A stretch of 64,000 nucleotides of DNA from Domibacillus robiginosus (GCF_000966195.1 NZ_LAHL01000040.1:50152-114151), one strand, 5' to 3'. Positions 26,666 through 35,750 are shown, counted from the first letter of the stretch. Numbers and translations: made by a program. Notes: generated from the sequence alone by a model not told the origin.

Positions 26666-27085
26666 CTATTCAAGTGCAAACATCAAGTCCGCTTCGCAGA
26701 CAAGTTCACCGTCTACTGTTGCGGTTGCTTTTGCTTTTCCAATTGATCCGCGCAGGCGTGTCATTTCCACCTCAAGACGAAGCTGATCGCCCGGAACAAC
26801 CTGCCGTTTAAAACGGCAATTATCAATGCCGGCAAAAAAAGCAAGACGGCCTTTGTTTTCCTCTTTTTTCAGCATCGCTACCGCGCCGACCTGTGCCAGT
26901 GCTTCAACGATCAACACACCCGGCATGACCGGATAATCCGGAAAGTGTCCATTGAAAAACTCTTCATTGGCGGTCACGTTTTTAATACCAACCGCACGCT
27001 TTCCTTCTTCCACTTCAAGAATCCGATCGACAAGCAAAAACGGATAGCGATGCGGAATTGTTTCTTTAATTTCACGAATATCCAT
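26666..27085 (-). CDS. fabZ: 3-hydroxyacyl-ACP dehydratase
   Basis: A hot-dog fold dehydratase of fatty acid elongation, cytoplasmic, 139 residues. [13 protein letters not shown] and the catalytic His in [15 protein letters not shown] are plain, as is the [13 protein letters not shown] helix with the conserved Glu. An in-frame GTG at 27097 lies in the AAGGTGGG ribosome site; ATG 27085 has correct spacing. The gene order epuA-fabZ next to flhP fits the B. subtilis ywpB position. Confidence 0.95.
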   Translation of the reverse strand: MDIREIKETIPHRYPFLLVDRILEVEEGKRAVGIKNVTANEEFFNGHFPDYPVMPGVLIVEALAQVGAVAMLKKEENKGRLAFFAGIDNCRFKRQVVPGDQLRLEVEMTRLRGSIGKAKATATVDGELVCEADLMFALE

Positions 27086-27098
27086 ATTAGCACCCACC

Positions 27099-27302
27099 TT
27101 AAAAAAAACTATTTACGACTACTTCATACAATTGAATCCATGTGTCCAATTTAAATACATCGATCGGGTTTCCCTTACCGATAATACTGTATCCAATCAA
27201 CGCGCCAATGACGGCAGTCAGGACAATGAAAAACAATGATAAGATAAATCTGCCGAGGGGGGTGAGGCGGGTTTGTTTCTTCCGCTTCTGTCCATTTGTC
27301 AC
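27099..27302 (-). CDS. EpuA-family small membrane protein
   Basis: A 67-residue protein with a basic N-terminus ([16 protein letters not shown]) and one transmembrane helix (about 20-45), followed by a short outer segment. It matches the EpuA family, sometimes misleadingly labelled RNA polymerase subunit beta. It starts at GTG 27302 behind AAGGA, between flhP and fabZ. The function is unknown; the single helix and basic tail suggest a membrane-anchored adaptor. Confidence 0.75.
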   Translation of the reverse strand: MTNGQKRKKQTRLTPLGRFILSLFFIVLTAVIGALIGYSIIGKGNPIDVFKLDTWIQLYEVVVNSFF

Positions 27303-27318
27303 AATTAATCCTTCCCCT

Positions 27319-28107
27319 TTATCTGACCCCGTTAATTAAGCCCAGCATTTGATCAGCGATTGAAATCGCTTTTGATTGGAATTGATAAGAGCGCTGAGTA
27401 ACCATCAGGTCACTCATTTCTTTTGAAAAGTCAACATTAGACATTTCGAGTGTACCTGTTTGAATACCGGCCTGCTGGCGTTCAGCAGCACCCAAGTTAC
27501 GCAGAATTTGGTTTTCGGCTGTAGCCGGATTTTCCGGCAGCACAAGCAGGTTTTGGGATGCCCGTTCAAGAAATTGCGGCTTGTCCACTTGAACAAGACC
27601 AAGCAGCCCGGCTGCCTGATTTTCCATTTCATCCTCCGGCAGCACGATCGGATTATCCCCCTCATCAAGCACCGGATACCCTTCCGAGGTCACAAGCATG
27701 ACACGGTTTTCACCAGCCGGTGTAACGGAAAAAGAGCCGTCACGCGTATAATGAACACGGTTATTACCCTGCTCGTCTTCTACAAGCACTTTAAAAAATT
27801 GATTTGGCTGGGACAAACCAAAGTCCAGCGTGCGCCCCGTCTGCTGCAATGTGCCCTGTACGCCCACCATTTGCGCCTGCGCCATCATCGCACCCGCACC
27901 TAAACGAATACCGTACGGCGTTTGTCTGCCTATGTCTTCATTCCGGCGCTCCATATTGACTGTCTGCTGATGAATCAAGTCGGCAAACGTCGCTTCGCTT
28001 CTTTTATATCCTGCTGTATTAATGTTCGCAACATTATTACTCGTTACATCCATCTTTTTCTGAAGCTGTGACATCGTATTGACCGCATTGATCATAGTTC
28101 TGTTCAT
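27319..28107 (-). CDS. flhP: Flagellar hook-basal body (rod) protein FlhP
   Basis: A 262-residue FlgF/FlgG-type axial protein. The N-terminal rod motif (SNNVANINTAGYKRSEATF, about 23-41) and the C-terminal helix (GTLEMSNVDFSKEMSDLM with QRSYQFQSKAI) are both present. FlhP and FlhO form parts of the distal or proximal rod in Bacillus and are exported by the flagellar type III apparatus. ATG 28107 follows AAAGGAG, 13 bases after flhO. Location next to mbl is as in B. subtilis. Confidence 0.93.
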   Translation of the reverse strand: MNRTMINAVNTMSQLQKKMDVTSNNVANINTAGYKRSEATFADLIHQQTVNMERRNEDIGRQTPYGIRLGAGAMMAQAQMVGVQGTLQQTGRTLDFGLSQPNQFFKVLVEDEQGNNRVHYTRDGSFSVTPAGENRVMLVTSEGYPVLDEGDNPIVLPEDEMENQAAGLLGLVQVDKPQFLERASQNLLVLPENPATAENQILRNLGAAERQQAGIQTGTLEMSNVDFSKEMSDLMVTQRSYQFQSKAISIADQMLGLINGVR

Positions 28108-28120
28108 ACTGCGTTCTCCT

Positions 28121-28921
28121 TTACGTTACGCGTCCGATTTCGTTTGCCGCTTTTTCCATACTGCGGTCATAAGCCGTTAATACTTTTTGATTTGCTTCAA
28201 ATGAACGATACGCTGTCATCATGTCGGTCATCGTTCGAGCTGTATCGGTATTAGACCCCTCTAAAGCTGACTGCTGAATAGAAAATGCTGCATCCTCACT
28301 CTCGAAAGCGCTTGGAAGAGCCGCCCCGTCTATCCGGTACAGGCCATCTCCCTCTTTGATTAAATCATTTGCATTCTGGGCATATGCTACACCAATTTGT
28401 GCCACCTGCTGCCCGTTTTGCGCAATGCGGCCTGAACTGTCTACTTCAAACTGATCGGACGCGAGTTGAATCCGCTGCCCTTCTGTATCCCGCACATAAA
28501 AACCGGAGGCCGTTGTTAAATAGCCTTCCAGATCCAGGGTGAAATTACCGTTTCGAGTATAACGCGGCTCTCCTGCACCGTTTTGAACAGCAAAGAAAAC
28601 CGACTCTCCCTGCAGGGCCAGATCGGTTGTCAGGCCGGTTTCCCGAATGTCACCCTGACGGAAATTCGGCATCGTTTCCTGTAAATAAACACCGGTATTG
28701 AGCGCTCCAATCTGCGGCTCAAGCGGCACATTTAATTTATTTTCAACCGGTATAGATGTTTGATCCATCCGTTTTAAAAGCATTTCCGGAAACGCTCTTA
28801 CACTTGTTTGGTCTGCTTTGTAGCCCGGTGTGTTCGCATTTGACATGTTGTTTGTTAAAATTTCAGTGCGCCGCTGCTGGGCAATCATGCCTGATGCAGC
28901 AGTGTAAAAACCTTTAAACAA
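28121..28921 (-). CDS. flhO: Flagellar hook-basal body (rod) protein FlhO
   Basis: A 266-residue rod protein. It begins MFKGFYTAASGMIAQQRR from TTG 28921, six bases after GAGGTG. The in-frame leader to 28963 puts that site inside the gene and is rejected. The motif NNMSNANTPGYKAD and a C-terminal SALEGSNTDTARTMTDM mark the rod family. It lies directly upstream of flhP and downstream of mbl on the same strand, so it may share the mbl or a sigma-D transcript. Confidence 0.93.
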   Translation of the reverse strand: MFKGFYTAASGMIAQQRRTEILTNNMSNANTPGYKADQTSVRAFPEMLLKRMDQTSIPVENKLNVPLEPQIGALNTGVYLQETMPNFRQGDIRETGLTTDLALQGESVFFAVQNGAGEPRYTRNGNFTLDLEGYLTTASGFYVRDTEGQRIQLASDQFEVDSSGRIAQNGQQVAQIGVAYAQNANDLIKEGDGLYRIDGAALPSAFESEDAAFSIQQSALEGSNTDTARTMTDMMTAYRSFEANQKVLTAYDRSMEKAANEIGRVT

Positions 28922-29027
28922 CTTTTTCACCTCAATTTTTTTAGCAATAGATGCCGTCTCCATTATACAATGGCACCCTCTGCATTAACAGAAAATAATA
29001 AGAAAAATAGACAGTTTGAGGGAAAAT

Positions 29028-29059
29028 AAATAAAGCTGCTTATAAAAAGCAGCTTTATT
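29028..29059 (-). terminator. Terminator of mbl
   Basis: AATAAAGCTGC and GCAGCTTTATT pair perfectly around a short A/T loop, with T-rich sequence on the minus side. Confidence 0.85.
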
Positions 29060-29062
29060 CGT

Positions 29063-30067
29063 TCATATTTTTCTTTTTTTGGAAGAAATCCGGTCCATGC
29101 TGTCGAGCATGACGCCCGTGCCAATAGCTACACAATCCATTGGGTTCTCGGCCACAAATACCGGTACCTTTAATTCATCCGCCATCAATTGGTCGATGCC
29201 GTGCAAAAGAGCCCCGCCGCCTGTCAGCATTACTCCGCGGTCGATAATATCAGCAGATAATTCAGGAGGTGTTTGCTCAAGCACATTTTTAGATGCCTGG
29301 ACAATTTGCGCGACAGATTCACGCAATGCTCCTTCAATTTCTTTAGAGGTAATTGTTAAAATCTTTGGAAGGCCTGTCATAATATCGCGTCCACGAATTT
29401 CCATTTCTTCATTTCGTGAATCTGGATAAACGGTACCGACAGTTATTTTAATCGCCTCGGCTGTCCGCTCACCAATCAACAGCTTGTACTGCTTTTTCAC
29501 GTAATTCATAATATCTGCATCAAATGTGTTGCCGGCTACTTTAATGGATTCTGCTGTCACAATAGCTCCCAGCGATAAAACCGCTACATCTGTTGTACCG
29601 CCGCCAATATCAATGACCATATTGCCGCTCGGTTCAAAAATATCCATGCCGGCACCAACAGCCGCTACTTTTGGTTCTTCTTCAAGGTAAACGATTTTGC
29701 CGCCGCTTTTCTCTGCTGCTTCACGAATCGCCTTTTGCTCTACTGCCGTAATTTGCGTTGGACAGCAAATTAAAATACGCGGCTTGGATAAAAAGCCTTT
29801 TACATTTAGTTTATTAATGAAATGCTTCAGCATTGATTCTGTTACATCAAAATCGGCAATAACTCCATCACGAAGTGGACGAATCGCTACAATATTGCCC
29901 GGTGTCCGCCCAACCATTTGATATGCTTCTTCTCCTACTGCCAGTACTTTATTTGTACTGCGGTCCAGCGCCACAACAGAAGGCTCGTTTAATACAATGC
30001 CTTGTCCTTTTACATGAATCAAAACATTTGCTGTGCCAAGATCAATTCCAATATCCCTTGATAACAT
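29063..30067 (-). CDS. mbl: MreB-like actin homologue Mbl
   Basis: A 334-residue bacterial actin that guides sidewall elongation. It starts MLSRDIGIDLGTANVLIHVK (phosphate-1 motif), carries MVIDIGGGTTDVAVLSLG (phosphate-2) and a late MLTGGGALLHGIDQLM (adenosine site). The combination with KGQGIVLNEPSVVA and downstream flhO/flhP identifies Mbl rather than MreB or MreBH. It has its own terminator, and a 584-base intergenic region separates it from spoIIID. Confidence 0.95.
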   Translation of the reverse strand: MLSRDIGIDLGTANVLIHVKGQGIVLNEPSVVALDRSTNKVLAVGEEAYQMVGRTPGNIVAIRPLRDGVIADFDVTESMLKHFINKLNVKGFLSKPRILICCPTQITAVEQKAIREAAEKSGGKIVYLEEEPKVAAVGAGMDIFEPSGNMVIDIGGGTTDVAVLSLGAIVTAESIKVAGNTFDADIMNYVKKQYKLLIGERTAEAIKITVGTVYPDSRNEEMEIRGRDIMTGLPKILTITSKEIEGALRESVAQIVQASKNVLEQTPPELSADIIDRGVMLTGGGALLHGIDQLMADELKVPVFVAENPMDCVAIGTGVMLDSMDRISSKKRKI

Positions 30068-30188
30068 GCTCTATTCCCCCTGAATATGCTTTATCTATTT
30101 TTATATACTCGTATCTTTTTTGTTCCAAATACCTATTTTACCATATATTTAGGAAAGTATGGACAACGAATATTCGTTTTTAACCACG

Positions 30189-30229
30189 AAAAAAGGACGC
30201 TCAGCTCGAAACTGAGTCGTCCTTTTTTC
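30189..30229. terminator. Bidirectional terminator between spoIIID and mbl
   Basis: AAAAAGGACGCTCAG and CTGAGTCGTCCTTTTTT form a long stem with T/A tracts on both sides. It can end the spoIIID transcript. Confidence 0.85.
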
Positions 30230-30283
30230 ATACTAGATATTATCAAGCAACGCCTATGCGTTCTCAATTGGGTAAATCCCTGA

Positions 30284-30354
30284 CTAAAACGACACAGACC
30301 ACAAGTCCACAGGATACGGATCACACACATTGCCGCAGGAAGCGGCGGTTTTAG
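30284..30354 (+). repeat. AGGA-loop hairpin module, copy 1
   Basis: An outer stem CTAAAAC (30284-30290) with GTTTTAG (30348-30354) encloses GCCGC-AGGAA-GCGGC (30332-30346) and a decayed CCAC-AGGAT arm. A second copy follows at 30423. The remaining part of 30230-30651 also has a long hairpin at about 30506-30553 (AAAGTGGAAAAG with CTTTTCCACTTT). Confidence 0.7.
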
Positions 30355-30422
30355 CATTTAATCTTTTAGCAGCAAATTTTTTCACTTACAACATACGTGT
30401 TTGAAATTGAAAACATCACTGA

Positions 30423-30495
30423 CTAAAACGACATTCGGCGCGGGCCCACAGGATGTGGGTCACAAATGCGTTGCCGCAGGAAGCGGCGGTTTTAG
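30423..30495 (+). repeat. AGGA-loop hairpin module, copy 2
   Basis: Outer stem CTAAAAC/GTTTTAG (30423-30429, 30489-30495) encloses two perfect five-base-pair hairpins, CCCAC-AGGAT-GTGGG (30445-30459) and GCCGC-AGGAA-GCGGC (30473-30487), joined by TCACAAATGCGTT. Confidence 0.75.
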
Positions 30496-30651
30496 CATTT
30501 GATCTTTGAAAGTGGAAAAGGGCAGTCGCTAAACGGTTCTTTTCCACTTTTGTTTTGTTCAGTTGCAGCACCCAGGCTCTCGAGGTCATAAGTGTCAATG
30601 GATGAGTGGCAAAGATCGCCCCTTCACCATTGCCCCTTATGCGCGTCGAGC

Positions 30652-30903
30652 CTAAACGGGGCGCTTCCACTTTTGTTTCGTCGCTTCTCCTCCCCGCAGA
30701 TGTCTCACAGATTTATGATAGTGCAAAATATGCTCGACACGTGCGGACAGTTCCGGGTTTACGTTTGGCAGCCGTTCCGTTAAATCTTTGTGGACGGTGC
30801 TTTTAGAAATGCCAAATTCCTTCGCAATGTCCCGGACAGTTTTGTTTGTTTCTACGATATATTTCCCGGCCTTCAGCGCTCTTTCTTTGATGTATTCGCG
30901 CAC
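30652..30903 (-). CDS. spoIIID: Sporulation transcriptional regulator SpoIIID
   Basis: An 83-residue DNA-binding regulator of the mother cell. MREYIKERALKAGKYIVET is followed by the helix-turn-helix IAKEFGISKSTVHKDLTERLP and the basic C-terminus SVRHLRGGEATKQKW that completes DNA binding. It is slightly shorter than the 93-residue B. subtilis protein. The start is GTG 30903, seven bases after AAGGAGG; the longer open frame reaches into spoIIQ and is not coding. A sigma-E-like promoter lies about 95 bases upstream. Confidence 0.95.
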   Translation of the reverse strand: MREYIKERALKAGKYIVETNKTVRDIAKEFGISKSTVHKDLTERLPNVNPELSARVEHILHYHKSVRHLRGGEATKQKWKRPV

Positions 30904-30997
30904 GCACACGCCTCCTTCAGCGGAAACGGGATGAGCGGTGTCGAATGGTTCGGCCATAGGTTTCATCGAATGAAGATAGACCCATTTCTTTTTAATA

Positions 30998-31026
30998 ACA
31001 GTATGCGCATTCCCTGGGAAATATTC
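30998..31026 (-). promoter_or_regulatory. Sigma-E-like promoter of spoIIID
   Basis: Minus strand GAATATT, 14 bases, CATACTGT: both elements fit the sigma-E consensus (KMATATT and CATAYANT, one variable base). It overlaps the last bases of spoIIQ. Confidence 0.7.
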
Positions 31027-31681
31027 ATTTCCATTCACTTACAGCCTTTCCATAGAGCGCGGATGGATTTAACAGCTGTCCGTCTTTGGTCATTTCATAG
31101 TGAACATGGATGCCAGCTGACTCGTTTAAGATGCTGCGTCCGGCTTCGCCAATTTTTTGTCCCTGGCTGACCTTGTCATCCTTTTTCACTTGAATGTCCT
31201 TAATGGATTGGAATGTACTGACTGCTCCGTCCCCGTGGTCGATTTCGATGTAATTCCCAAGGAACGCATCCTCACGTACATCTGTCACCGTTCCAGAAAG
31301 CGGGGCCGATACGGCAAAGGTTTTTCCGTTTTCAAGTGCATAGTCTACACCTGTGCTTTCATAATACGTATCGTTAAATACAACAAGTGCTTCTTCCTGC
31401 TCGGCCGCTTTTGCTTTTGAATCGTAAAAAGCAGTTTTTGCCACCGCTCCTTCTACAACCGGCATGATCATTTGTTCCGCTTCAACTGTTCCGTTGACAC
31501 TTTCTGCCGGCTCATCAAAAACAGCCGCGTCTTCTTTTTCTTCTGGCTTCATTACTTCATAAAACATAAGACTTGAAATCAGTAAAATAGCACAAGCAAG
31601 GTAAATCACAGGCAGTGCCCGGCGTTTCATAAAAAAGTCTTTCAGTTTTGGGGGGAGTGTTTTTTTGCCGCCCTCTTTCAT
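31025..31681 (-). CDS. spoIIQ: Stage II sporulation protein SpoIIQ (degenerate M23 peptidase)
   Basis: A 218-residue forespore membrane protein of the SpoIIQ-SpoIIIAH channel. One transmembrane helix (about 22-42) precedes a LytM/M23 domain. The first zinc-ligand motif reads STGVDYA, with Ser in place of His, while IHVHYE keeps the second pair. This is the inactive configuration known from Bacillus SpoIIQ. ATG 31681 is eight bases after GAGG; a longer in-frame start overlaps the site. A sigma-F-like promoter lies immediately upstream, and spoIIID follows. Confidence 0.93.
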   Translation of the reverse strand: MKEGGKKTLPPKLKDFFMKRRALPVIYLACAILLISSLMFYEVMKPEEKEDAAVFDEPAESVNGTVEAEQMIMPVVEGAVAKTAFYDSKAKAAEQEEALVVFNDTYYESTGVDYALENGKTFAVSAPLSGTVTDVREDAFLGNYIEIDHGDGAVSTFQSIKDIQVKKDDKVSQGQKIGEAGRSILNESAGIHVHYEMTKDGQLLNPSALYGKAVSEWK

Positions 31682-31699
31682 TGTCATCACCTCGACAAC

Positions 31700-31729
31700 C
31701 ATTTTGGACAGGCAGATGTTTTTTTATAC
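31700..31729 (-). promoter_or_regulatory. Sigma-F-like promoter of spoIIQ
   Basis: Minus strand GTATA, 15 bases, GTCCAAAATG. This fits GYATA-N15-GGNNANANTR except for one base. The implied transcript start is only a few bases before the ribosome site. Confidence 0.55.
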
Positions 31730-31833
31730 ACTTATTCCATAAAATTCCCCAAATCGTACGAAAAATGCCACAATCATGGAGGTTCTCACTGCGTCGGGAT
31801 GATAAAATCAAAGAGGAAGATGGAGGTGTGGAA

Positions 31834-32268
31834 GTGAAAAAAGGAATTCGATTTTTAGTAATGGCGCTGCCTGTTATATACATGATTGCTATCTGGATCA
31901 TGTCAGGACTTCCGCACGATACGATTATGGACCTGCCGAATAACAAAGTGGATTTGTTTATAAAAGAAGCACTGCATCTTGTTGAATTTGCCATTTTATA
32001 TGGCCTTATTGTGCTTGCCCTTTTAGCTAACGGAAAGTTAACGCCGCTTGCCAGCCTGGCTGCAGCGATGTTTGCTTCTTTTTACGGACTGACAGATGAA
32101 ATTCATCAAGCATTCGTTCCATACCGCTCTGCTACGCTTATTGATGCAGTCAAGGATGTAACGGGTGTTACGATTGCTTTTTTAGCAGTTAATTATATGT
32201 ATTTTGAGCGTAAATCACGTGTAGGCCGCTGGATGGCTGGCTTCAGTGAATGGACACGCCCGCAGTAA
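31834..32268 (+). CDS. VanZ-family membrane protein
   Basis: A 144-residue protein with about four transmembrane helices. The conserved VanZ features are DLFIKEALHLVEFAILYG and LTDEIHQAFVPYRSA, followed by DAVKDVTGV. It corresponds in place to B. subtilis ywnJ, between spoIIQ and spoIID. GTG 31834 is seven bases after GGAGG; the open frame to 31648 is antisense to spoIIQ and rejected. The stop codon lies in the terminator stem. VanZ relatives are linked to glycopeptide tolerance in some hosts, but the role here is unknown. Confidence 0.85.
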   Translation: MKKGIRFLVMALPVIYMIAIWIMSGLPHDTIMDLPNNKVDLFIKEALHLVEFAILYGLIVLALLANGKLTPLASLAAAMFASFYGLTDEIHQAFVPYRSATLIDAVKDVTGVTIAFLAVNYMYFERKSRVGRWMAGFSEWTRPQ

Positions 32269-32287
32269 TAAAAGCGGGCGTGTTTTT
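32255..32287. terminator. Terminator between the VanZ gene and spoIID
   Basis: ACACGCCCGC and GCGGGCGTGT pair perfectly around AGTAATAAAA, followed by a T-rich tract on the plus strand. It lies between convergent genes. Confidence 0.85.
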
Positions 32288-32289
32288 AT

Positions 32290-33219
32290 TTATTTTAAAA
32301 AGCTTTGTACATCCCCTATTTCGGCTCCTGGATAATAATGAGCTGTAATATCCCGATAGTTTTTTCCTTCTTTTGCCATGCCATTCGCTCCATATTGGCT
32401 CATGCCCACCCCATGTCCATATCCTCTCGTTGTCACAATCACATCTTCTCCTGCTACGGTCATTTCAAAGTCAGCAGAAGGCAGGCCAAGCTGTTCTCTT
32501 ACTTCCCGGCCTGTAAAGGACTGCCCGTCAATTGAAATGGTGCCGACACGCCCACCTGTTGTTTTGTCCGTTACAGTGCCCACTGTTCCTGCAGAAGGCA
32601 AAGCCACATCTAGCTTCGCTTCTACTTCCTGTTTCGTTAGCACCAATTCCTGCTCAAAGTTAGGTGCTGATGCATCCCACGGACTCGCCACACTCACTAA
32701 ATACGGAGTAGCTGACTGCCAGTATTCTTCCGCATTTTCTGTTTGGCCGTTACCGGAGGAAAAAAAAGCGGCTGTAATGGGTTGTCCATCGTAAATGAGC
32801 ACTTCTCCTTCAGTTTGAGCTGCAGCTTCCTCGATCTTTGCTTTGTTTTTTTCAAAATCGGCTCCCCACATTTGTTCCTGGTCATCCTCATCTTTAAAAA
32901 CTTGATCATCCACTGTATCCGTCACATCTTCTCCATTTAACGTTTGAGTTAAAATAAACGTGCGTGCGGCTACAGCCTGTGCTTTTAATGCTTCTTTTTC
33001 AAATGAAGCTGGCATTTCTGCTGCTACTACTCCTGCTACATACTCTTCAAGCGGAACAGATTCAGTTTTTTGAGTGTCAGACCGGACAACATCCACTGTC
33101 GGCTCTTTTTCCTGCTTTGTCGGTGCCGCCTTTTGCCCGTCTGTCAGCCAAAGGCCGGCAGCCGGAATCGCAATAGCTGTAATGACAATCAATAAAAAGG
33201 CGAAAAACGGCTTTTTCAA
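32290..33219 (-). CDS. spoIID: Stage II sporulation protein D (SpoIID)
   Basis: A 309-residue membrane-anchored lytic transglycosylase of the engulfment machinery. The N-terminal helix (about 5-26) is followed by VPLEEYVAGVVAAEMPASFE, whose Glu residues are catalytic in the family, then KAQAVAARTF, and the late GYGHGVGMSQYGANGMA. Two TTG codons in tandem (33217-33222) follow GGAGGG; the second has the better spacing. Family function is well known. No clear sigma-E promoter could be picked by eye. Confidence 0.95.
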   Translation of the reverse strand: MKKPFFAFLLIVITAIAIPAAGLWLTDGQKAAPTKQEKEPTVDVVRSDTQKTESVPLEEYVAGVVAAEMPASFEKEALKAQAVAARTFILTQTLNGEDVTDTVDDQVFKDEDDQEQMWGADFEKNKAKIEEAAAQTEGEVLIYDGQPITAAFFSSGNGQTENAEEYWQSATPYLVSVASPWDASAPNFEQELVLTKQEVEAKLDVALPSAGTVGTVTDKTTGGRVGTISIDGQSFTGREVREQLGLPSADFEMTVAGEDVIVTTRGYGHGVGMSQYGANGMAKEGKNYRDITAHYYPGAEIGDVQSFLK

Positions 33220-33282
33220 CAAATTTCCCTCCTTGCTGTATAAAAAGGGATATGCGGTACTATACTGATTATGACCGAATAT

Positions 33283-33314
33283 AAAAAACCGCCTGCTTTA
33301 GCAGACGGTTTTGA
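33283..33314 (-). terminator. Terminator of murA
   Basis: Minus strand AAAACCGTCTGCT and AGCAGGCGGTTTTTT form a strong stem with a short loop, about 25 bases after the stop. Confidence 0.88.
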
Positions 33315-33336
33315 TAAAAATAGGAATAAAATGAAT

Positions 33337-34626
33337 TCAGCTTTTCACCGCGACTGGTGTTTCTGCTGCTTCAGACACTCGCTCGATATCCGCACCGAGC
33401 GCTGCAAGCTTGCCGTGGAAGTTTACATATCCGCGGTCAAGATGCTTTAATTCTGTTACACGTGTATAGCCGTCAGAGACAAGGCCAGCGATGATCAACG
33501 CTGCTGCGGCACGCAAGTCTGTTGCTGCTACTTCTGCTCCCTGCAAGTCAGATGGACCGTCAATAATAACAGAGCGGCCTTCGATTTTTGCATTTGCATT
33601 CATACGGCGGAACTCTTCTACATGCATGAAACGATTTTCAAAGACCGTTTCCGTAATCACACCAGTTCCTTCCGCTTTTAGCATAAGAGCCATCATTTGT
33701 GATTGCATGTCTGTTGGGAATCCAGGATGCGGCATCGTTTTAATATCGACTGATTTCATTTTCTCAGGACCGATTACACGAAGACCATTGCTTTCTTCGA
33801 TTACTTGGATGTCCATTTCACGCATTTTGGCAATTAAAGAAGACATGTGTTCAGCCACAGCTCCTTCGACGAGCACGTTTCCACCCGTGATTGCTGCAGC
33901 AGCCATAAATGTTCCTGCTTCAATACGATCCGGAATGATGGCATGGTCTGCACCTGTAAGCACATCAACACCTTCAATGCGGATTGTTTCTGTACCGGCG
34001 CCTACTACTTTGCCGCCCATTTTGTTGATCAAGTTTGCAAGATCCACGATTTCCGGCTCTTTTGCCGCATTTTCAAGAATTGTTGTACCTTCTGCAAGTG
34101 CAGCGGCTGTCATGATGTTTTCTGTTGCCCCAACGCTTGGAAAATCCAAATAGATTTTTGCGCCTTTTAAACGGCCATCTGTCTCAGCGTCGATAAAACC
34201 GTTTTCTACCTTCACACGGGCGCCCATTGCTTCAAACCCTTTTAAATGCTGATCAATAGGACGTGAGCCGATTGCACAGCCGCCCGGAAGTGCCACACGG
34301 GCTTTTCCATTTCGTGCTAAAAGTGCACCCATAACCAATACAGAGGCGCGCATTTTACGAACATATTCAAATGGTGCTTCAATAAGAAGTTCTTTTGTCG
34401 CATCAACCGTTACGGTATTGTTTTCAAATGTTACTTCACAGTTTAAATGGCGTAGTACTTCATTAATTGTGTATACATCGGATAAAGTAGGCACGTCACG
34501 AATGACACACTTTCCTTCTCCTGCAAGCATAGTTGCTGCGATTACAGGCAGCACCGAGTTTTTTGCTCCTTCAACTTTGACGGTACCGTTCAACTGACGT
34601 CCGCCGCGGACGATAATTTTGTCCAA
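33337..34626 (-). CDS. murA: UDP-N-acetylglucosamine 1-carboxyvinyltransferase, paralogue 1
   Basis: First committed step of peptidoglycan synthesis: adds enolpyruvate from PEP to UDP-GlcNAc in the cytoplasm. 429 residues; [10 protein letters not shown] near the start and the catalytic Cys in [14 protein letters not shown]. It matches murAA of B. subtilis by position after spoIID. It starts at TTG 34626 behind GGAGGGG. A second paralogue is encoded at 59524-60810. The B. subtilis neighbour ywmB is absent from the 310-base gap upstream. Confidence 0.96.
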   Translation of the reverse strand: MDKIIVRGGRQLNGTVKVEGAKNSVLPVIAATMLAGEGKCVIRDVPTLSDVYTINEVLRHLNCEVTFENNTVTVDATKELLIEAPFEYVRKMRASVLVMGALLARNGKARVALPGGCAIGSRPIDQHLKGFEAMGARVKVENGFIDAETDGRLKGAKIYLDFPSVGATENIMTAAALAEGTTILENAAKEPEIVDLANLINKMGGKVVGAGTETIRIEGVDVLTGADHAIIPDRIEAGTFMAAAAITGGNVLVEGAVAEHMSSLIAKMREMDIQVIEESNGLRVIGPEKMKSVDIKTMPHPGFPTDMQSQMMALMLKAEGTGVITETVFENRFMHVEEFRRMNANAKIEGRSVIIDGPSDLQGAEVAATDLRAAAALIIAGLVSDGYTRVTELKHLDRGYVNFHGKLAALGADIERVSEAAETPVAVKS

Positions 34627-34936
34627 ACTGTTCCCCTCCGCGTCCTTTTCTATTATACATATTCAAATCAGTGGACTGACGTTCCAGTCCTGTCCAATGT
34701 CTTTTCGTTCCTTCGACAAAACTTCTTAAAGTTTAACATTCAAATCATTTGTTTCACAAGTGAAATTCAGCACAATTTGTAAAGACTTTGTGAAAAACTT
34801 CAAAAGAGGCGCCTTTTTTTTGTTTCCCCGCCCAATGGATGAGCAAACCAAAATTGAATGTTTTTTCACAAATTGTCTTTATCCAATTTAAATGATTTCC
34901 CCAAAAAAGGCAAGCATGCTACTGCATAGAGTCTAG
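34627..34936. other. Intergenic region without a recognisable gene
   Basis: AT-rich sequence upstream of murA, where B. subtilis has ywmB. It contains the small inverted repeat TTTCACAAGTGAAA. No ORF with a ribosome site was seen. It probably holds the murA promoter and the end of the ywzB transcript. Confidence 0.5.
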
Positions 34937-35170
34937 TTAAAACAGTAAAGGCAGCTGGCGGGCCCATTGCAGATAATTTAAAAAGAAGCTGCTGACAGTC
35001 GATCCAATGGCAATAGAAAGCAGTAAATACAGCATGCGCGCCCTTGCCACCTGATTTTTACGAAAAAGCTGATCTAACCGGAGCGACTGCAGCGCCCAAA
35101 ATGCCAGGCCAATACAAAAAAGGCTGAGAAACATACTGAACAGCGCTTCCTGCCCAAACGATTCAATCAT
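34937..35170 (-). CDS. ywzB: DUF1146 membrane protein YwzB
   Basis: A 77-residue protein with two transmembrane helices (about 10-30 and 47-68) joined by the basic segment SLRLDQLFRKNQVARAR. It fits the DUF1146 (YwzB) family, always found near murA and atpC in Bacillus. Its role is unknown. It is monocistronic or reads toward murA. Confidence 0.85.
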   Translation of the reverse strand: MIESFGQEALFSMFLSLFCIGLAFWALQSLRLDQLFRKNQVARARMLYLLLSIAIGSTVSSFFLNYLQWARQLPLLF

Positions 35171-35278
35171 AGGGAGTTCTCCTTATTTAGCTTATTATCT
35201 TTTCATATAGAAGGAAGCTATTTTACTCCAAAATGAGCCATTCATCACAAATAAAGATGCTTTTCTTCCTTATAATAT

Positions 35279-35318
35279 GAAAAAAGCTGTCCAATCGCCA
35301 GGCGACGGACAGCTTTTT
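35279..35318 (-). terminator. Terminator of the ATP synthase operon
   Basis: Minus strand AAAAAGCTGTCC and GGACAGCTTTTTT form a strong stem directly after the atpC stop. Confidence 0.9.
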
Positions 35319-35319
35319 C

Positions 35320-35730
<411 letters not shown>

Positions 35731-35750
35731 TTAACCTCCTGATCCCTATA

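Noticed and set aside
30284..30495. Possible CRISPR array
   Set aside because: Only two repeat copies about 139 bases apart, with internal palindromes and no cas genes; it fits the hairpin module family instead.
33223..33283. Sigma-E promoter before spoIID
   Set aside because: TCATAAT and CATATCCC are loosely similar, but spacing and -10 bases fit too poorly to list.
33491..34153. A 220-codon plus-strand frame opposite murA
   Set aside because: It mirrors murA codon structure and has no start signal or recognisable protein features.
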